Below are positions 9,361 to 17,740 of a stretch of 64,000 bases of DNA, one piece after another; within the stretch, counting starts at the first letter, position 1; the number at the start of each line of letters is the position of its first letter. Below the pieces are notes generated by a model, which was not told where the DNA came from, ran no database searches, and saw nothing but the letters and a program-made list of their open reading frames with translations. A program made the position numbers and the translations under genes. The stretch is taken from NCBI RefSeq assembly GCF_900104725.1, contig NZ_LT629758.1, positions 10,590,082 to 10,654,081 of the forward strand. Direction: 5' to 3'. This DNA is from Actinoplanes derwentensis. Lineage in GTDB: Bacteria; Actinomycetota; Actinomycetes; Mycobacteriales; Micromonosporaceae.

Positions 9361-9430
9361 CGGAACCTCCGGATAAGGGGTGCGTGCCACCCACTATGCG
9401 GTGGTTTCCTGTGAAGCTGCTTGGTGAAGT

Positions 9431-9464
9431 CTGTGACGGTCACGTCATGTCGTGACCGTCACAG
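9431..9464 (-). terminator. Hairpin after the aldo/keto reductase gene
   Basis: Perfect 14-bp inverted repeat (CTGTGACGGTCACG and its complement) with a 6-nt loop, starting 6 nt past the reductase stop. It also lies 70 bp upstream of the yggT start, so an operator role is possible. A terminator is the simpler reading. Confidence 0.55.
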
Positions 9465-9469
9465 CACTG

Positions 9470-10294
9470 TCAGTTGAAGTGGTCCGGGTGCGGACCGGTG
9501 CGGCCGTCCGATTCCAGAGCGTCGATCGCGGCCAGTTCGTCCGCGGACAGCTCGAAGTCGAAGATCGCCAGGTTCTCCCGCATCCGGGCCGGGGTCACCG
9601 ACTTCGGGATCACGATCCGGCCCTGCTGCACGTGCCAGCGCAACACCACCTGTGCCGGAGTGCGGTCGTGGACGTCGGCGATCCGGACGATCGCCGGGTC
9701 GTCGAGCACCGCGGCCTGAGCGAGCGGGCTCCACGCCTCGGTCACCACACCCAGCTCGGTGTTCGCGGCCTGTGCGGCACGCTGCTGCAACGCCGGGTGC
9801 ACCTCGATCTGGTTGACCGCGGGCACCGTGCCACCCAGGTCGGCGACCGCCCGCAGATGCTCGGGCAGGAAGTTGGACACCCCGATCGCCCGGACCCGCC
9901 CGTCAGCGGCCAGCGACTCCAGCGCCCGCCAGGTGTCCAGGTACTTCCCGTGTTTCGGAGTCGGCCAGTGGATCAGGTAGAGGTCGAGCCGGTCCAGCCC
10001 CAGCCGGGCGAGGCTGGCCTCGAAGGCGCGCAGCGTCTCGTCGTACCCCTGGTCGCTGTTCCAGACCTTCGTCGTGATGAACAGCTCGTCGCGGGGCACA
10101 CCGGCGGCCTTCAGCGCGGCGCCGACACCGGACTCGTTGCGATAGGCCGCCGCCGTGTCGATGCTGCGGTAGCCGGCCTCGATCGCGGTGGAGACGGCAG
10201 CCGTGGTGTCCGCCTCCGGGATCTGGAAGACCCCGAAACCGATCTGCGGAATCGTGACGCCGTTGTTGAGCGTGATGACAGGCGTTTCGCCCAT
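9470..10294 (-). CDS. Aldo/keto reductase
   Basis: The product has 274 residues, typical of the AKR superfamily (2,5-diketo-gluconate-reductase-like, AKR5 group). The catalytic tetrad is visible: Asp and Tyr in SIDTAAAYRNE, Lys in FITTKVW and His in YLIHWPTP. The C-terminal cofactor region IPKSVTPARMREN indicates NADPH use. Members reduce aldehydes and ketones in the cytoplasm; the substrate cannot be predicted. The ATG at 10294 has GAGGAG upstream, and a longer frame reaching 10369 adds only a non-conserved Arg-rich extension. A strong hairpin follows the stop. Confidence 0.9.
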   Translation of the reverse strand: MGETPVITLNNGVTIPQIGFGVFQIPEADTTAAVSTAIEAGYRSIDTAAAYRNESGVGAALKAAGVPRDELFITTKVWNSDQGYDETLRAFEASLARLGLDRLDLYLIHWPTPKHGKYLDTWRALESLAADGRVRAIGVSNFLPEHLRAVADLGGTVPAVNQIEVHPALQQRAAQAANTELGVVTEAWSPLAQAAVLDDPAIVRIADVHDRTPAQVVLRWHVQQGRIVIPKSVTPARMRENLAIFDFELSADELAAIDALESDGRTGPHPDHFN

Positions 10295-10404
10295 GGAGGG
10301 TTGCTCCTCTTCAGCGGTGGTTCCTCTTCTTGTACCCCGCCGAAGGGGTTCCCCCAACAGACTTCGCACGCAGCACGCTGAGGATCACTCCGGGCGGCCC
10401 CGGC

Positions 10405-10860
10405 TCATGGTGGTGGGCGGGCGGCATGCTCACCGGATGGTGGGCGGTGGCCCGGCCGGTCGTCGCGGGGCCTCGCGCTGCGCGCTTCGCCCGTCCGATT
10501 CGCCGGACGAGTCACGGTCCGCGCGTCCCGATGTGCTTGCTGCTCGGTACGGGGACGCGGAGCCACCCTCCCGATCGGCGGTGCCGGGCTCGCCGCACTC
10601 TCGTCCGCGACGACCGCTTCAGCGGACGGCTCGATCCCCGGTGCCGTCGCGCGCTGGAGACCCCGATGTGCGAGGTTCAGGAGCAGCCGCTCCGAGACCC
10701 GTCGTGGACCGCCTCTGGTCCGGCGGCCGGCCCGTGGTTCGCAGAGTTCCCCCGTCACCGCCCTTGGGTGGCCGTCCGGTGGCTCGGGGTGGGCCCGGTC
10801 GCGCCGGGGTGGGCGGCGCTGCGCCGATGGTGGCCCGGCCTGCCGGGTCGCGGTGTTCAC
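10405..10860 (-). CDS. Uncertain ORF, possible hypothetical protein
   Basis: This is an open frame of 151 residues whose GTG start overlaps the stop of the next ORF upstream (GTGA). That is the only positive sign. The product is Arg/Pro/Ala-rich with no hydrophobic segment or known motif, and third-position G/C bias is weaker than in neighbouring genes. It could be a decayed gene or chance. If it is not real, 10295-10856 is a ~560-bp spacer in which I recognise nothing else. Confidence 0.25.
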   Translation of the reverse strand: MNTATRQAGPPSAQRRPPRRDRAHPEPPDGHPRAVTGELCEPRAGRRTRGGPRRVSERLLLNLAHRGLQRATAPGIEPSAEAVVADESAASPAPPIGRVAPRPRTEQQAHRDARTVTRPANRTGEARSARPRDDRPGHRPPSGEHAARPPP

Positions 10861-11213
10861 AGGCCCACCACCCGCCGGGTGGCGACCGCGCCCCGGCGCG
10901 GTCCGGCGCGCCGGATCACGGTGACCCCGGTGCCGGTCCGCACCTCGGGTTCGTCACGCCGGACCGGGAGCCTGTCCGGCGGGATCTCACCCGGGTGCTG
11001 GACGTCGCCTGCGCGTTGGTTCTCGTTCGAGCGGTAGGGGACCACTGCGGCCCAGCCTCGATGGGGGGAGCTGGCGGGGGCCGGCGGCCGGAGCCGGACC
11101 GCTGGCGCGGAACTGCCACCGGCCGGCACGACGACCTCTGTTGAGGCGGGGGGCTCGGTCGTGCTCCGGCTTCCGTCGACCGGTGTCGCCTCGGCTCGAT
11201 TCATGGCGCTCAT
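10857..11213 (-). CDS. Hypothetical protein
   Basis: The product has 118 residues and is not recognised. Codons show the strong third-position G/C preference of real genes here. The first half is Pro/Ala/Ser-rich (STEVVVPAGGSSAPAVRL) and probably disordered; the end is basic. The ATG at 11213 (MSAMNRAEATP) was chosen because the longer frame to 11273 starts in sequence beside the aldehyde dehydrogenase 3' end. The ATG at 11204 is an alternative. Confidence 0.45.
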   Translation of the reverse strand: MSAMNRAEATPVDGSRSTTEPPASTEVVVPAGGSSAPAVRLRPPAPASSPHRGWAAVVPYRSNENQRAGDVQHPGEIPPDRLPVRRDEPEVRTGTGVTVIRRAGPRRGAVATRRVVGL

Positions 11214-11279
11214 TATTGATGAACGTACATGTCGCGCAAGACTCCCGGAGTGCCTGTTACCGCCCGGAAACAACTTTCG

Positions 11280-12740
11280 TCAGAACGGGTACGCCGGCGG
11301 CTTATCACGCACAGTGACCCACCGGGTTTCGGTGAACGCCTCCACGTTGGCCGCCGCACCACCGAACCGGGAGCCGGTCCCGGACGCCGAAACCCCGCCG
11401 AACGGGCTGTTGGCCTCGTCGCTCACGGTCTGATCGTTGATGTGCACGATGCCGGTGGGGATCCGGTCGGCCAGTGCGAGACCCCGCATCACGTCCTGGG
11501 TGACGATGCCGAGCGACAGGCCGTACTCACTCGCGGTTGCCATCCGGACCGCCTCCTCGGCGTCGGAGAATCGGATGACCGGAGCCACCGGCCCGAAGAT
11601 CTCCTCCCGGAATGCGGGCGTGCCGACCTGAACCCCGGCGAGCACCGTGGGGGAGTAGAAGAGATCCCGGAACGTGCCGCCGGCCGCCACCCGGGCCCCC
11701 GACTCCACCGACCGCGTCACCACGGAGTGGATCCGGTCGCGCTGTCCGGCGTCGATGATCGGCCCGAGCACCACCTGCTCCCGAGCCGGATCGCCGACCG
11801 GCAGCGCCGCCGCCTTCGCCGCCAGCCGCTCCACGAACTCGTCGTAGAGACTCGTGTGCACCAGATGCCGCCCGGTCGTCATGCAGATCTGCCCCTGGTG
11901 GAACCACGACCCGAACGACGCCGCCGCGACCGCGCCCTCCAGATCCGCGTCGTCCAGCACCACCAGCGCCGAATTGCCGCCCAGCTCCAGGTGGGCCCGT
12001 TTCAGGTGCTCACCGGCGAGCGCCCCGACCCGGCGCCCGGCCGCCGTCGACCCGGTGAACGAGACGACCCGCACGAACGGGTCGGTGACCAGGGCCTCGC
12101 CCACGTCGGCCGCGCCCGGCAGCACCTGCAGCACACCGGGCGGCAGCCCCGCCTCCTCGAAGATCCGGGCGAGCGTGACCCCACCGGTCACCGCGGTCCG
12201 CGGATCCGGCTTGAGCAGGACCGCGTTGCCGAGCGCCAGGGCCGGTGCGACGGACCGGATGGCCAGGATGATCGGTACGTTGAACGGCGCGATCACCGCG
12301 ACCACCCCGGCCGGGACCCGGCGCGCCATCGACAGCCGTGGCTCCTCGCTGGCGAGCAGCTCACCATACGGGCGAGACGGCAGCGCCGCTGCCTCGTAGC
12401 ACTCCTGCTCGGCCACATGCAGGGCGAACCCGGCCATCGGCGGGATCGCGCCCACCTCACGGACGTTCCAGCCGGAGATCTCATCGGCGTGCTCGGCCCA
12501 GAGCTGCGCGGCCCGGCGCAGGACCGCGGCCCGCCGGGGATGCGGAGTGGCCGCCCAGTCACGCTGGGCTTCCGCGGCCAGCCGCCCGGCCTCGGTCACG
12601 TCCTCCGGCGTGGCCCGTCCGATCCGCCCGAGCACGGCCCCGGTGGCGGGTTCGGTCACGTCGTACGCGTCACCTCGCCCCGGCCGCCACTCACCGCCGA
12701 TGAAGATGTTTCCGGTCCAGATCTTGTCGTCGAGAAGCAT
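11280..12740 (-). CDS. NAD(P)-dependent aldehyde dehydrogenase (benzaldehyde/vanillin dehydrogenase-like)
   Basis: The product has 486 residues, a full-length ALDH. Visible features are the NAD-binding turn FTGSTAAGRRVG, the general-base Glu in LELGGNS (near residue 250) and the catalytic Cys in QGQICMTTGR (near 283). The N-terminal IFIGGEWRPG and the GQICMTT context resemble enzymes annotated as benzaldehyde or vanillin dehydrogenases, so an aromatic aldehyde substrate is plausible but not certain. The ATG at 12740 has GGAGG 10 nt upstream. No aromatic-degradation genes are adjacent. Confidence 0.88.
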   Translation of the reverse strand: MLLDDKIWTGNIFIGGEWRPGRGDAYDVTEPATGAVLGRIGRATPEDVTEAGRLAAEAQRDWAATPHPRRAAVLRRAAQLWAEHADEISGWNVREVGAIPPMAGFALHVAEQECYEAAALPSRPYGELLASEEPRLSMARRVPAGVVAVIAPFNVPIILAIRSVAPALALGNAVLLKPDPRTAVTGGVTLARIFEEAGLPPGVLQVLPGAADVGEALVTDPFVRVVSFTGSTAAGRRVGALAGEHLKRAHLELGGNSALVVLDDADLEGAVAAASFGSWFHQGQICMTTGRHLVHTSLYDEFVERLAAKAAALPVGDPAREQVVLGPIIDAGQRDRIHSVVTRSVESGARVAAGGTFRDLFYSPTVLAGVQVGTPAFREEIFGPVAPVIRFSDAEEAVRMATASEYGLSLGIVTQDVMRGLALADRIPTGIVHINDQTVSDEANSPFGGVSASGTGSRFGGAAANVEAFTETRWVTVRDKPPAYPF

Positions 12741-12833
12741 GCCGCGATCGCCTCCAAGCGCGCTGGGTGAGCTGAAGGTATGCCCATGTTTCCAGCAGAT
12801 CAACGGACCGGGGCGTGCTCGGTCCCGGCTTCC

Positions 12834-13289
12834 TCAGGCGCTGGCGGCCGCCGCGGCGTTCCACTGGGTGATCACGATGCCGATGACGAACACCTGAACC
12901 GCGGTCGGCAGGCCCGGCAGATCGGCGGCGAGAGCACCGGTCCAGGCGCTGGTCCGCTTCACCGACCCGATGACCCGCTCACCGTCGACGAGCTGCTGAT
13001 CCAGGCTGAGCAGCGACGCCCGCCGGAACGCGTACTCCCGGCCTCCGGCCCGCACCGTCCACTGTTTGCGCCCGGCCCGCTCCGCCTCGGCCACCACGGC
13101 ACCACCGTCGTCGAGCATGGTGTACCGCGTCCCCCAGGCGTTCGGCCGGACCTTGTACTCGCGCCCGTCCAGAGCGAACCCACCACCCGACGCCCACTTG
13201 CCGATGTCCCAGGTGGTGACGACCGCCCCGCCCTCCCGCGTGAGGACGTAGTGCCTGCCCCAGAAGCCGGTACGTTCCGCATTGATCAT
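12834..13289 (-). CDS. Hypothetical protein, possible LURP-one/tubby-like fold
   Basis: The product has 151 residues and is not firmly recognised. The sequence is a run of short beta-prone segments (FWGRHYVLTREGGAVVTTWDI, split by Gly), then QWTVRAGGREYAFRR, and ends in a hydrophobic stretch (TAVQVFVIGIVITQW). That order resembles small LURP-one/tubby-like proteins in which a beta-barrel wraps a hydrophobic C-terminal helix, but this is a guess from pattern only. The ATG at 13289 lies 6 nt after a TACCGT box (complement of 13296-13301), so leaderless expression is likely. An upstream ATG at 13325 lacks any such signal. Confidence 0.6.
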   Translation of the reverse strand: MINAERTGFWGRHYVLTREGGAVVTTWDIGKWASGGGFALDGREYKVRPNAWGTRYTMLDDGGAVVAEAERAGRKQWTVRAGGREYAFRRASLLSLDQQLVDGERVIGSVKRTSAWTGALAADLPGLPTAVQVFVIGIVITQWNAAAAASA

Positions 13290-13363
13290 CACCCCACGGT
13301 ACGACCCGAGCGGAAGTCGAGACATCGGGCCGCCGGCGCCGAGGGCTCCGTCTCGGTGGGAGG

Positions 13364-14392
13364 TCAGACGGTGGCCGGGAGCGGGGTCGGTGGGGTGCCG
13401 ACCAGGAAGTCGGCCAGGCGGGACGCGGCGGCGGCCGGGGTGGAGGACGTCTCGCGGGCGGCGGAGAGGATGCCGGACAGGGTGTCGCCGATGGCTTCGA
13501 TGCGGGTGGTGACCTGGGCGGGGGTCTCGTGGTGGAGTTCGGTGGCGATGGCGTGGACGATGCCGCCGGCGCTGACCACCACGTCCGGGGCCCACAGGAT
13601 GTCGCGTTCGTGCAGCAGGTCGGCGATGTCGTCGGTGGCGAGCTGGTTGTTGGCGGGGCCGGCTACCGCGGCGCAGCGCAGCGTGGGGACGGTCCCGGCG
13701 GTGAGGACGCCGCCGAGAGCCGCGGGTACCAGCACGTCGACGGCGGCGGTGAGACAGGATCGAGGGTCGGTCCAGGTGGCGCCGACCGATTCCATGGCGG
13801 TACGCCGGGACGGGTCCACGTCCGCGGTCAGGACCGTCGCCCCGGCTGACCGGAGCAGGCGCACCACGTGGGAGCCGACCCGGCCGGCGCCGAGGACCGC
13901 GAAGCTGCGGCCGGACAGTTCCGGTGATCCGAAACGGTCGGCGACGACGGCTCGCATGGACGCCACGACGCCGGCGGCGGTGCCGGGGGACGAGTCGCCG
14001 GTGCGGCAGAGCACGTAGCCGGTGCGTTCGCCGATCGTCATCATGTCGTCGGGGCCGGTGCCCACGTCAGGGCCGGTGGCGTAGATCCCGCCGAGGTTCT
14101 CGATCACGTCGCCCACATCGTGCAGCACCGCCCGCCGGTCGAGGACCGCCCCGGCGGGGAGGGCGACCACGGTCTTGCCGCCGCCGTGCGGCAGCCCGGC
14201 CAGGGCCGCTTTCTGGGTCATCGCCGACGACAACCGCAGCACGTCGTCGAGACCGTCCCGCCAGTCGGGGTAGGTGGCGATACGACATCCGCCGATCGCC
14301 GTGCCGAGGGCGGTCGAGTGGACCGCCACGATGATCGGGAGGCCGGATCGCGGGCCACGTTCCACGACGACGCGCTGGTGCTTGAGGGACAT
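13364..14392 (-). CDS. Leucine/valine dehydrogenase (Glu/Leu/Phe/Val dehydrogenase family)
   Basis: The product has 342 residues, the short leucine/valine type. The N-terminal domain has AVHSTALGTAIGGCRI and the catalytic-Lys motif GLPHGGGKTVV (Lys near residue 72). The Rossmann domain carries VLGAGRVGSHVVRLLRSAG. It would catalyse NAD-dependent oxidative deamination of branched-chain amino acids, reversibly. GGGAG lies 5 nt before the ATG. It is divergently arranged with an Lrp/AsnC regulator, the classical arrangement of amino-acid-responsive control of valine catabolism in actinomycetes. Confidence 0.88.
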   Translation of the reverse strand: MSLKHQRVVVERGPRSGLPIIVAVHSTALGTAIGGCRIATYPDWRDGLDDVLRLSSAMTQKAALAGLPHGGGKTVVALPAGAVLDRRAVLHDVGDVIENLGGIYATGPDVGTGPDDMMTIGERTGYVLCRTGDSSPGTAAGVVASMRAVVADRFGSPELSGRSFAVLGAGRVGSHVVRLLRSAGATVLTADVDPSRRTAMESVGATWTDPRSCLTAAVDVLVPAALGGVLTAGTVPTLRCAAVAGPANNQLATDDIADLLHERDILWAPDVVVSAGGIVHAIATELHHETPAQVTTRIEAIGDTLSGILSAARETSSTPAAAASRLADFLVGTPPTPLPATV

Positions 14393-14463
14393 CGCTACTC
14401 CCGTACAACTGAAGGAACTTTGACCTTGAAGCTAGGCGTCTCCACGGGGCTCCGGTGTTCACT

Positions 14464-14478
14464 CCGAACGTCGTTCGG
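14464..14478. promoter_or_regulatory. Palindromic operator candidate for the Lrp-type regulator
   Basis: CCGAACGTCGTTCGG is a perfect 7-bp inverted repeat about a central T, in the 100-bp divergent region between the dehydrogenase and the regulator, 13 bp before the regulator ATG. Lrp family proteins bind such 13-15 bp palindromes. Assignment is by position only. Confidence 0.45.
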
Positions 14479-14491
14479 TGGATCTGGGAGA

Positions 14492-14959
14492 ATGGCGTAC
14501 GTGGACGACATTGATTCGGCGCTCGTGCGGGAATTGCAGGCGAACGCCCGGCAGACCAACCGGGACCTGGCCGCCGCCGTCGGCATCGCCCCGTCGACCT
14601 GCCTGGAGCGGGTGCGGCTGCTGCGGGACCGCGGGGTGATCACCGGGTACCACGCGGACGTCAGCCTCACCGCGCTCGGCCGCGAGGTGCAGGCTCTGCT
14701 GAACGTGCAGGTCCGGCCACTGAACCGGGAAGTGATCGAGGGCTTCAAGGCGTACGCCGCCGGTCTGCCCGAAGTCTTGTCGGTTTTCGTGCTGGCCGGT
14801 GGTGACGACTTCCTGGTGCACGTCGCGGTGCCGAGTGTCGAGGGCCTGCACGGTTTCCTGATGGACCGTTTCTCCGGCCGCCGGGAGATCGTCGGTTTCC
14901 GCAGCTCGGTGATCTACCAGCACCACCGCAACCGGGTCATCGAGCCGCTCGGCGGCTGA
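14492..14959 (+). CDS. Lrp/AsnC family transcriptional regulator
   Basis: The product has 155 residues, the standard Lrp length. The N-terminal winged helix starts DDIDSALVRELQANARQTN with recognition region GIAPSTCLERVRLLRDRGVI. The C-terminal RAM/AsnC domain (residues ~70-150) is likely to bind amino acids and mediate oligomerisation. It is divergent from the leucine/valine dehydrogenase gene and probably controls it. The ATG at 14492 is directly after GGGAG; a GTG at 14501 with better spacing would give VDDIDSALV, also a good family start. A HAD-gene remnant begins on the other strand right after the stop. Confidence 0.88.
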   Translation: MAYVDDIDSALVRELQANARQTNRDLAAAVGIAPSTCLERVRLLRDRGVITGYHADVSLTALGREVQALLNVQVRPLNREVIEGFKAYAAGLPEVLSVFVLAGGDDFLVHVAVPSVEGLHGFLMDRFSGRREIVGFRSSVIYQHHRNRVIEPLGG

Positions 14960-15124
14960 TCACCGCTCCCACGGGGCCGCCAGCCACGCGCGGTGATGCG
15001 CCGGCATGGAGTCGGTGATGGTCCCGTCGCAGTCGAACAGGTACGCCTTGAATTCGCCGTCCGGCAGGGGTAGCAGCACAAACGGCCACGCTACGGCCCG
15101 GCTCCGGGTGACACCGCGGCACAT
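14960..15124 (-). pseudogene. Truncated HAD-superfamily hydrolase remnant
   Basis: This is a 54-codon frame containing FKAYLFDCDGTITDSMPAHH, an unmistakable HAD motif I (DxDGT) of the beta-phosphoglucomutase-like group, followed by RAWLAAPWER and a stop. Real family members run for about 200 further residues. Here the frame stops at base 14960, immediately next to the last base of the Lrp gene stop, so the rest of the gene has been lost by deletion or rearrangement. The start is uncertain: ATG 15124 or GTG 15079. The product could not be an active phosphatase because the cap and motifs II-IV are absent. Confidence 0.75.
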
Positions 15125-15138
15125 GCGATTTTGGTGAG

Positions 15139-15762
15139 ATGGACTACCGCCGCACCTACCGAGCCGCCGCCATCGTCTTCGCCGACCTGGCCTCCCGCAT
15201 CCCCACGGCGGCCCTCGACGGCCCCGGACTCGGCGAGTGGACGCTACGTGACCTGCTGGGCCACACCGTCAGTTCGGCGCTGCGCCAGGTTCCCGTGGTC
15301 CTCGCCGACCGCGCGCCGGCCATCGTCGTACCCGTCCCGGAAGGCTATTTCGCCCTCCTCCGTCTGGCCCCGACCGAGATGGTCACGGCGGCCCGGACCG
15401 CTTCCGACGACGACGCCCGAGCCACCGGCACCACTCTCGGTGACCAGCCGGCCCGCGAGATCAGCGGCTACATCGGCCAGGCCACCACCGCCCTCGCCAG
15501 CGTCTCCGACGACGACGTGGTCGCCACCCCCGCCGGCGGCATGCGGGTCCGCGACTGGCTGCCGACCCGCACGTTCGAGCTGGTGGTGCACGCCTCCGAC
15601 GCCGCCGCCGCGGCCGGCCTGCCGATCGAGTTCGACCCCGAGACCCTGTCCGAGTCGGCCGCCCTGGCCGCCCGCGTCGCCGCCCTCACCGGCGGCGGCC
15701 TGACCGCTTTGCGTTCCCTCACCGGCCGCGGCCCCCTCCCGGACGGCTTCTCGATCATTTAA
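15139..15762 (+). CDS. Mycothiol-dependent maleylpyruvate isomerase-like (DinB/MDMPI) protein
   Basis: The product has 207 residues. It matches the actinobacterial group with an MDMPI N-terminal metal-binding four-helix bundle: LGEWTLRDLLGHTVSSALR supplies the first His and TFELVVHASDAAAAAGL the C-terminal His/Asp-containing signature. Related proteins are mycothiol-dependent isomerases or S-transferases; many are of unknown substrate. The start (MDYRRTY) is 6 nt after GGTGAG-like sequence, with weak support. It stands alone, facing a spacer that carries one copy of a dispersed repeat. Confidence 0.75.
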   Translation: MDYRRTYRAAAIVFADLASRIPTAALDGPGLGEWTLRDLLGHTVSSALRQVPVVLADRAPAIVVPVPEGYFALLRLAPTEMVTAARTASDDDARATGTTLGDQPAREISGYIGQATTALASVSDDDVVATPAGGMRVRDWLPTRTFELVVHASDAAAAAGLPIEFDPETLSESAALAARVAALTGGGLTALRSLTGRGPLPDGFSII

Positions 15763-15772
15763 GACCGCTTTC

Positions 15773-15870
15773 TGGTACGCCCGGCAACCCCCCAATCGCA
15801 CCGGCCCGCCCCGCCGGGTCCCCGCGAGGTCAGCGCCGCTCCGGGTCACCCCGCGACCGCCGGGCGGAGG
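15773..15870. repeat. Dispersed intergenic repeat, copy 1
   Basis: A ~98-bp element whose reverse complement recurs at 17912-18007 with about 85% identity by eye (shared cores GCACCGGCCCGCC, CCCCGCGAGGTC and CACCCCGCGACCGCCGGGCG). The two copies flank the prenyltransferase and MBL genes in inverted orientation. It contains no ORF and may be a small palindromic or MITE-like element. It takes up much of the 15763-15982 spacer, which otherwise shows nothing. Confidence 0.6.
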
Positions 15871-15982
15871 CGACGGTCGCGGCCCGGCGCCGGCCGGGTG
15901 GTTGTGGAGGATTCGTGCAGGTTGCGGGCCGGTCCTGTGTCGGGACGCTCGCGCGCCGCCCCGGGATGGTTCGCTCCGTCCC

Positions 15983-16753
15983 ATGATGCGGATGGTCTAC
16001 GCGCTCTACACCCGGCGGCTGCGGCGCCGCCTCGACGGCGCGGTCATGCCCCGGCACGTGGCGATGGTGATGGACGGCAACCGCCGCTGGGCCCGGCAGC
16101 GGGGTTTCGACGACCCACGAATCGGCCACCGCTACGGCGCCGAACACCTCGACGAGGTCCTGAGCTGGTGCGCCGAGATGGGAATCCAGCACGTCACGGT
16201 CTTCGTGGCCTCGGTCGACAACATGCGCAAACGCGACGCCGCCGAAGTGGGCAACCTGATGCGCATGATCGAACAGGTGGTGGCCGAACGCCTGTCCCGC
16301 CCGTCGAGCGTGTGGCGGCTGCACGTGGCCGGCCGTCTGGACGTACTCCCCGACTCGACCCGGCACGCCCTGAAACTGGCCGCCGAAGCCACCCGGGACT
16401 CCACCTCGGGTTTCCACGTGACCATCGCGATCGGCTACGACGGCCGCGAGGAGATCGTCGACGCCGTCCGCGAGTTGCTGGAGTCCGAGTCCCGAGCCGG
16501 TCACACGGTGCCCGACATCGCCCAGCGCCTGACCGCCGACCGGCTCGCGGCCCACCTGTACACCAACGGCCGGCCGGACCCCGACCTGGTGATCCGTACC
16601 TCCGGCGAACATCGGACCTCAGGTTTCCTGCTGTGGCAGGCCGCCTACTCCGAACTCCACTTCTGTGACGTTTACTGGCCCGGCTTCCGCAAGCTGGACT
16701 TCCTCCGGGCCCTGCGTTCCTACGCCGCCCGCCATCGGCGTTTCGGAGCCTGA
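15983..16753 (+). CDS. uppS: cis-Prenyltransferase (UppS family)
   Basis: The product has 256 residues. Motifs in order are HVAMVMDGNRRWA (pyrophosphate-binding Asp) near residue 28, VFVASVDNMRK, and DLVIRTSGEHRTSGFLLWQ near residue 204. These condense isopentenyl diphosphate onto allylic primers. The family includes undecaprenyl- or decaprenyl-diphosphate synthases for wall lipid carriers and short-chain Z-farnesyl synthases in actinomycetes; the sequence does not settle chain length. The N-terminal YALYTRRLRRRL extension is typical of actinobacterial members. Two in-frame ATGs (15983, 15986) have no clear ribosome binding site. Confidence 0.85.
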   Translation: MMRMVYALYTRRLRRRLDGAVMPRHVAMVMDGNRRWARQRGFDDPRIGHRYGAEHLDEVLSWCAEMGIQHVTVFVASVDNMRKRDAAEVGNLMRMIEQVVAERLSRPSSVWRLHVAGRLDVLPDSTRHALKLAAEATRDSTSGFHVTIAIGYDGREEIVDAVRELLESESRAGHTVPDIAQRLTADRLAAHLYTNGRPDPDLVIRTSGEHRTSGFLLWQAAYSELHFCDVYWPGFRKLDFLRALRSYAARHRRFGA

Positions 16754-16846
16754 CCCGCCCGGTTCGCGAGGGTCAACGAATCGACGCGAGGCTTGATATC
16801 TTGCGCTCGGAGGCGCTTTCGGCGGCCTGCGATCACGGGAGGCGTC

Positions 16847-17716
16847 ATGGCCGGAACGCGTTTCGACTTCAGCTCCGAGACCCCGGCGGCCGGGAGTCTG
16901 GACGTCCGCTGGATCCACGGTTCGACCTCGCCGAAACACAACACCGACCCCGACATCCAGGTGCACGCCTACAACGAGAACACGGTGATCCTGCGCCAGA
17001 ACAAGGCGGTCCACTACGAGGGCCCGTTCCTGTTCCTGCTGTTCGGCAACGACCGGGCGGTGCTGCTCGACACCGGCGCCACCGCGTCACCGGACCATTT
17101 CCCGTTGCGGCACACCGTCGACGGCCTGATCCGGCGCTGGCTGGCCGAGCACCCGCGCGAGACGTACGAACTCCTGGTCCTGCACACCCACGCCCACGGC
17201 GACCATGTGGCCGCCGACGCCCAGTTCACCGACCGACCCGGCACCACGGTCGTGGCCGCCGACCGTCCGTCCGCGTGGACCTACCTGGGTCTCACCGGAC
17301 CGGGCACGGCGAGCCGGCTGGACCTGGGCGGCCGCGTGCTGGACTGCCTGGCCACGCCCGGCCACCACGAGGCCGCCGTCACCTTCTACGACAGCTACAC
17401 CGGTCTGCTGCTCACCGGCGACACGGTGTACCGGGGCCGCCTCTACGTCAACGACTGGCCGGCCTTCACCAGCACCATCGACACCCTGATCACGTTCGCC
17501 GGGACGCACCCGGTGACCCACGTCCTGGGCTGCCACATCGAGATGGCCGGCATGCCGGGCGAGGACTACCCGCGAGGCACCACCTTCCAGCCCGACGAAC
17601 CCCCGTTGCAGATGACCACCCAGCACTTGCACGAAATCCGCAAGGCCATCACCGAGGCGGGCGACCAGCCCGGCCAGCACGTCCGTGACGACTTCATCCT
17701 CTGCCACCTGCCCTGA
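16847..17716 (+). CDS. MBL-fold metallo-hydrolase
   Basis: The product has 289 residues of metallo-beta-lactamase fold. The metal-binding motif HTHAHGDHVAAD is near residue 114, with further ligands in TPGHHEAAVTFYD and GDTVY, and a late His in HVLGCHIEMAG. Such proteins include glyoxalase-II-like thioesterases, lactonases and phosphodiesterases, and the sequence does not allow a choice. It has no signal peptide. The ATG at 16847 follows GGGAGG by 4 nt, and a longer frame from 16793 is not needed. It could be read through from uppS 93 bp upstream, but a separate promoter is equally possible. Confidence 0.82.
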   Translation: MAGTRFDFSSETPAAGSLDVRWIHGSTSPKHNTDPDIQVHAYNENTVILRQNKAVHYEGPFLFLLFGNDRAVLLDTGATASPDHFPLRHTVDGLIRRWLAEHPRETYELLVLHTHAHGDHVAADAQFTDRPGTTVVAADRPSAWTYLGLTGPGTASRLDLGGRVLDCLATPGHHEAAVTFYDSYTGLLLTGDTVYRGRLYVNDWPAFTSTIDTLITFAGTHPVTHVLGCHIEMAGMPGEDYPRGTTFQPDEPPLQMTTQHLHEIRKAITEAGDQPGQHVRDDFILCHLP

Positions 17717-17740
17717 CCGCACAGCGCCCCGCCCGGCGAC

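Noticed and set aside
10188..11144. Plus-strand frames over 10.2-11.1 kb
   Set aside because: Arg/Ser/Gly-rich products with no start signals; the minus strand has better codon bias for at least part of the region.
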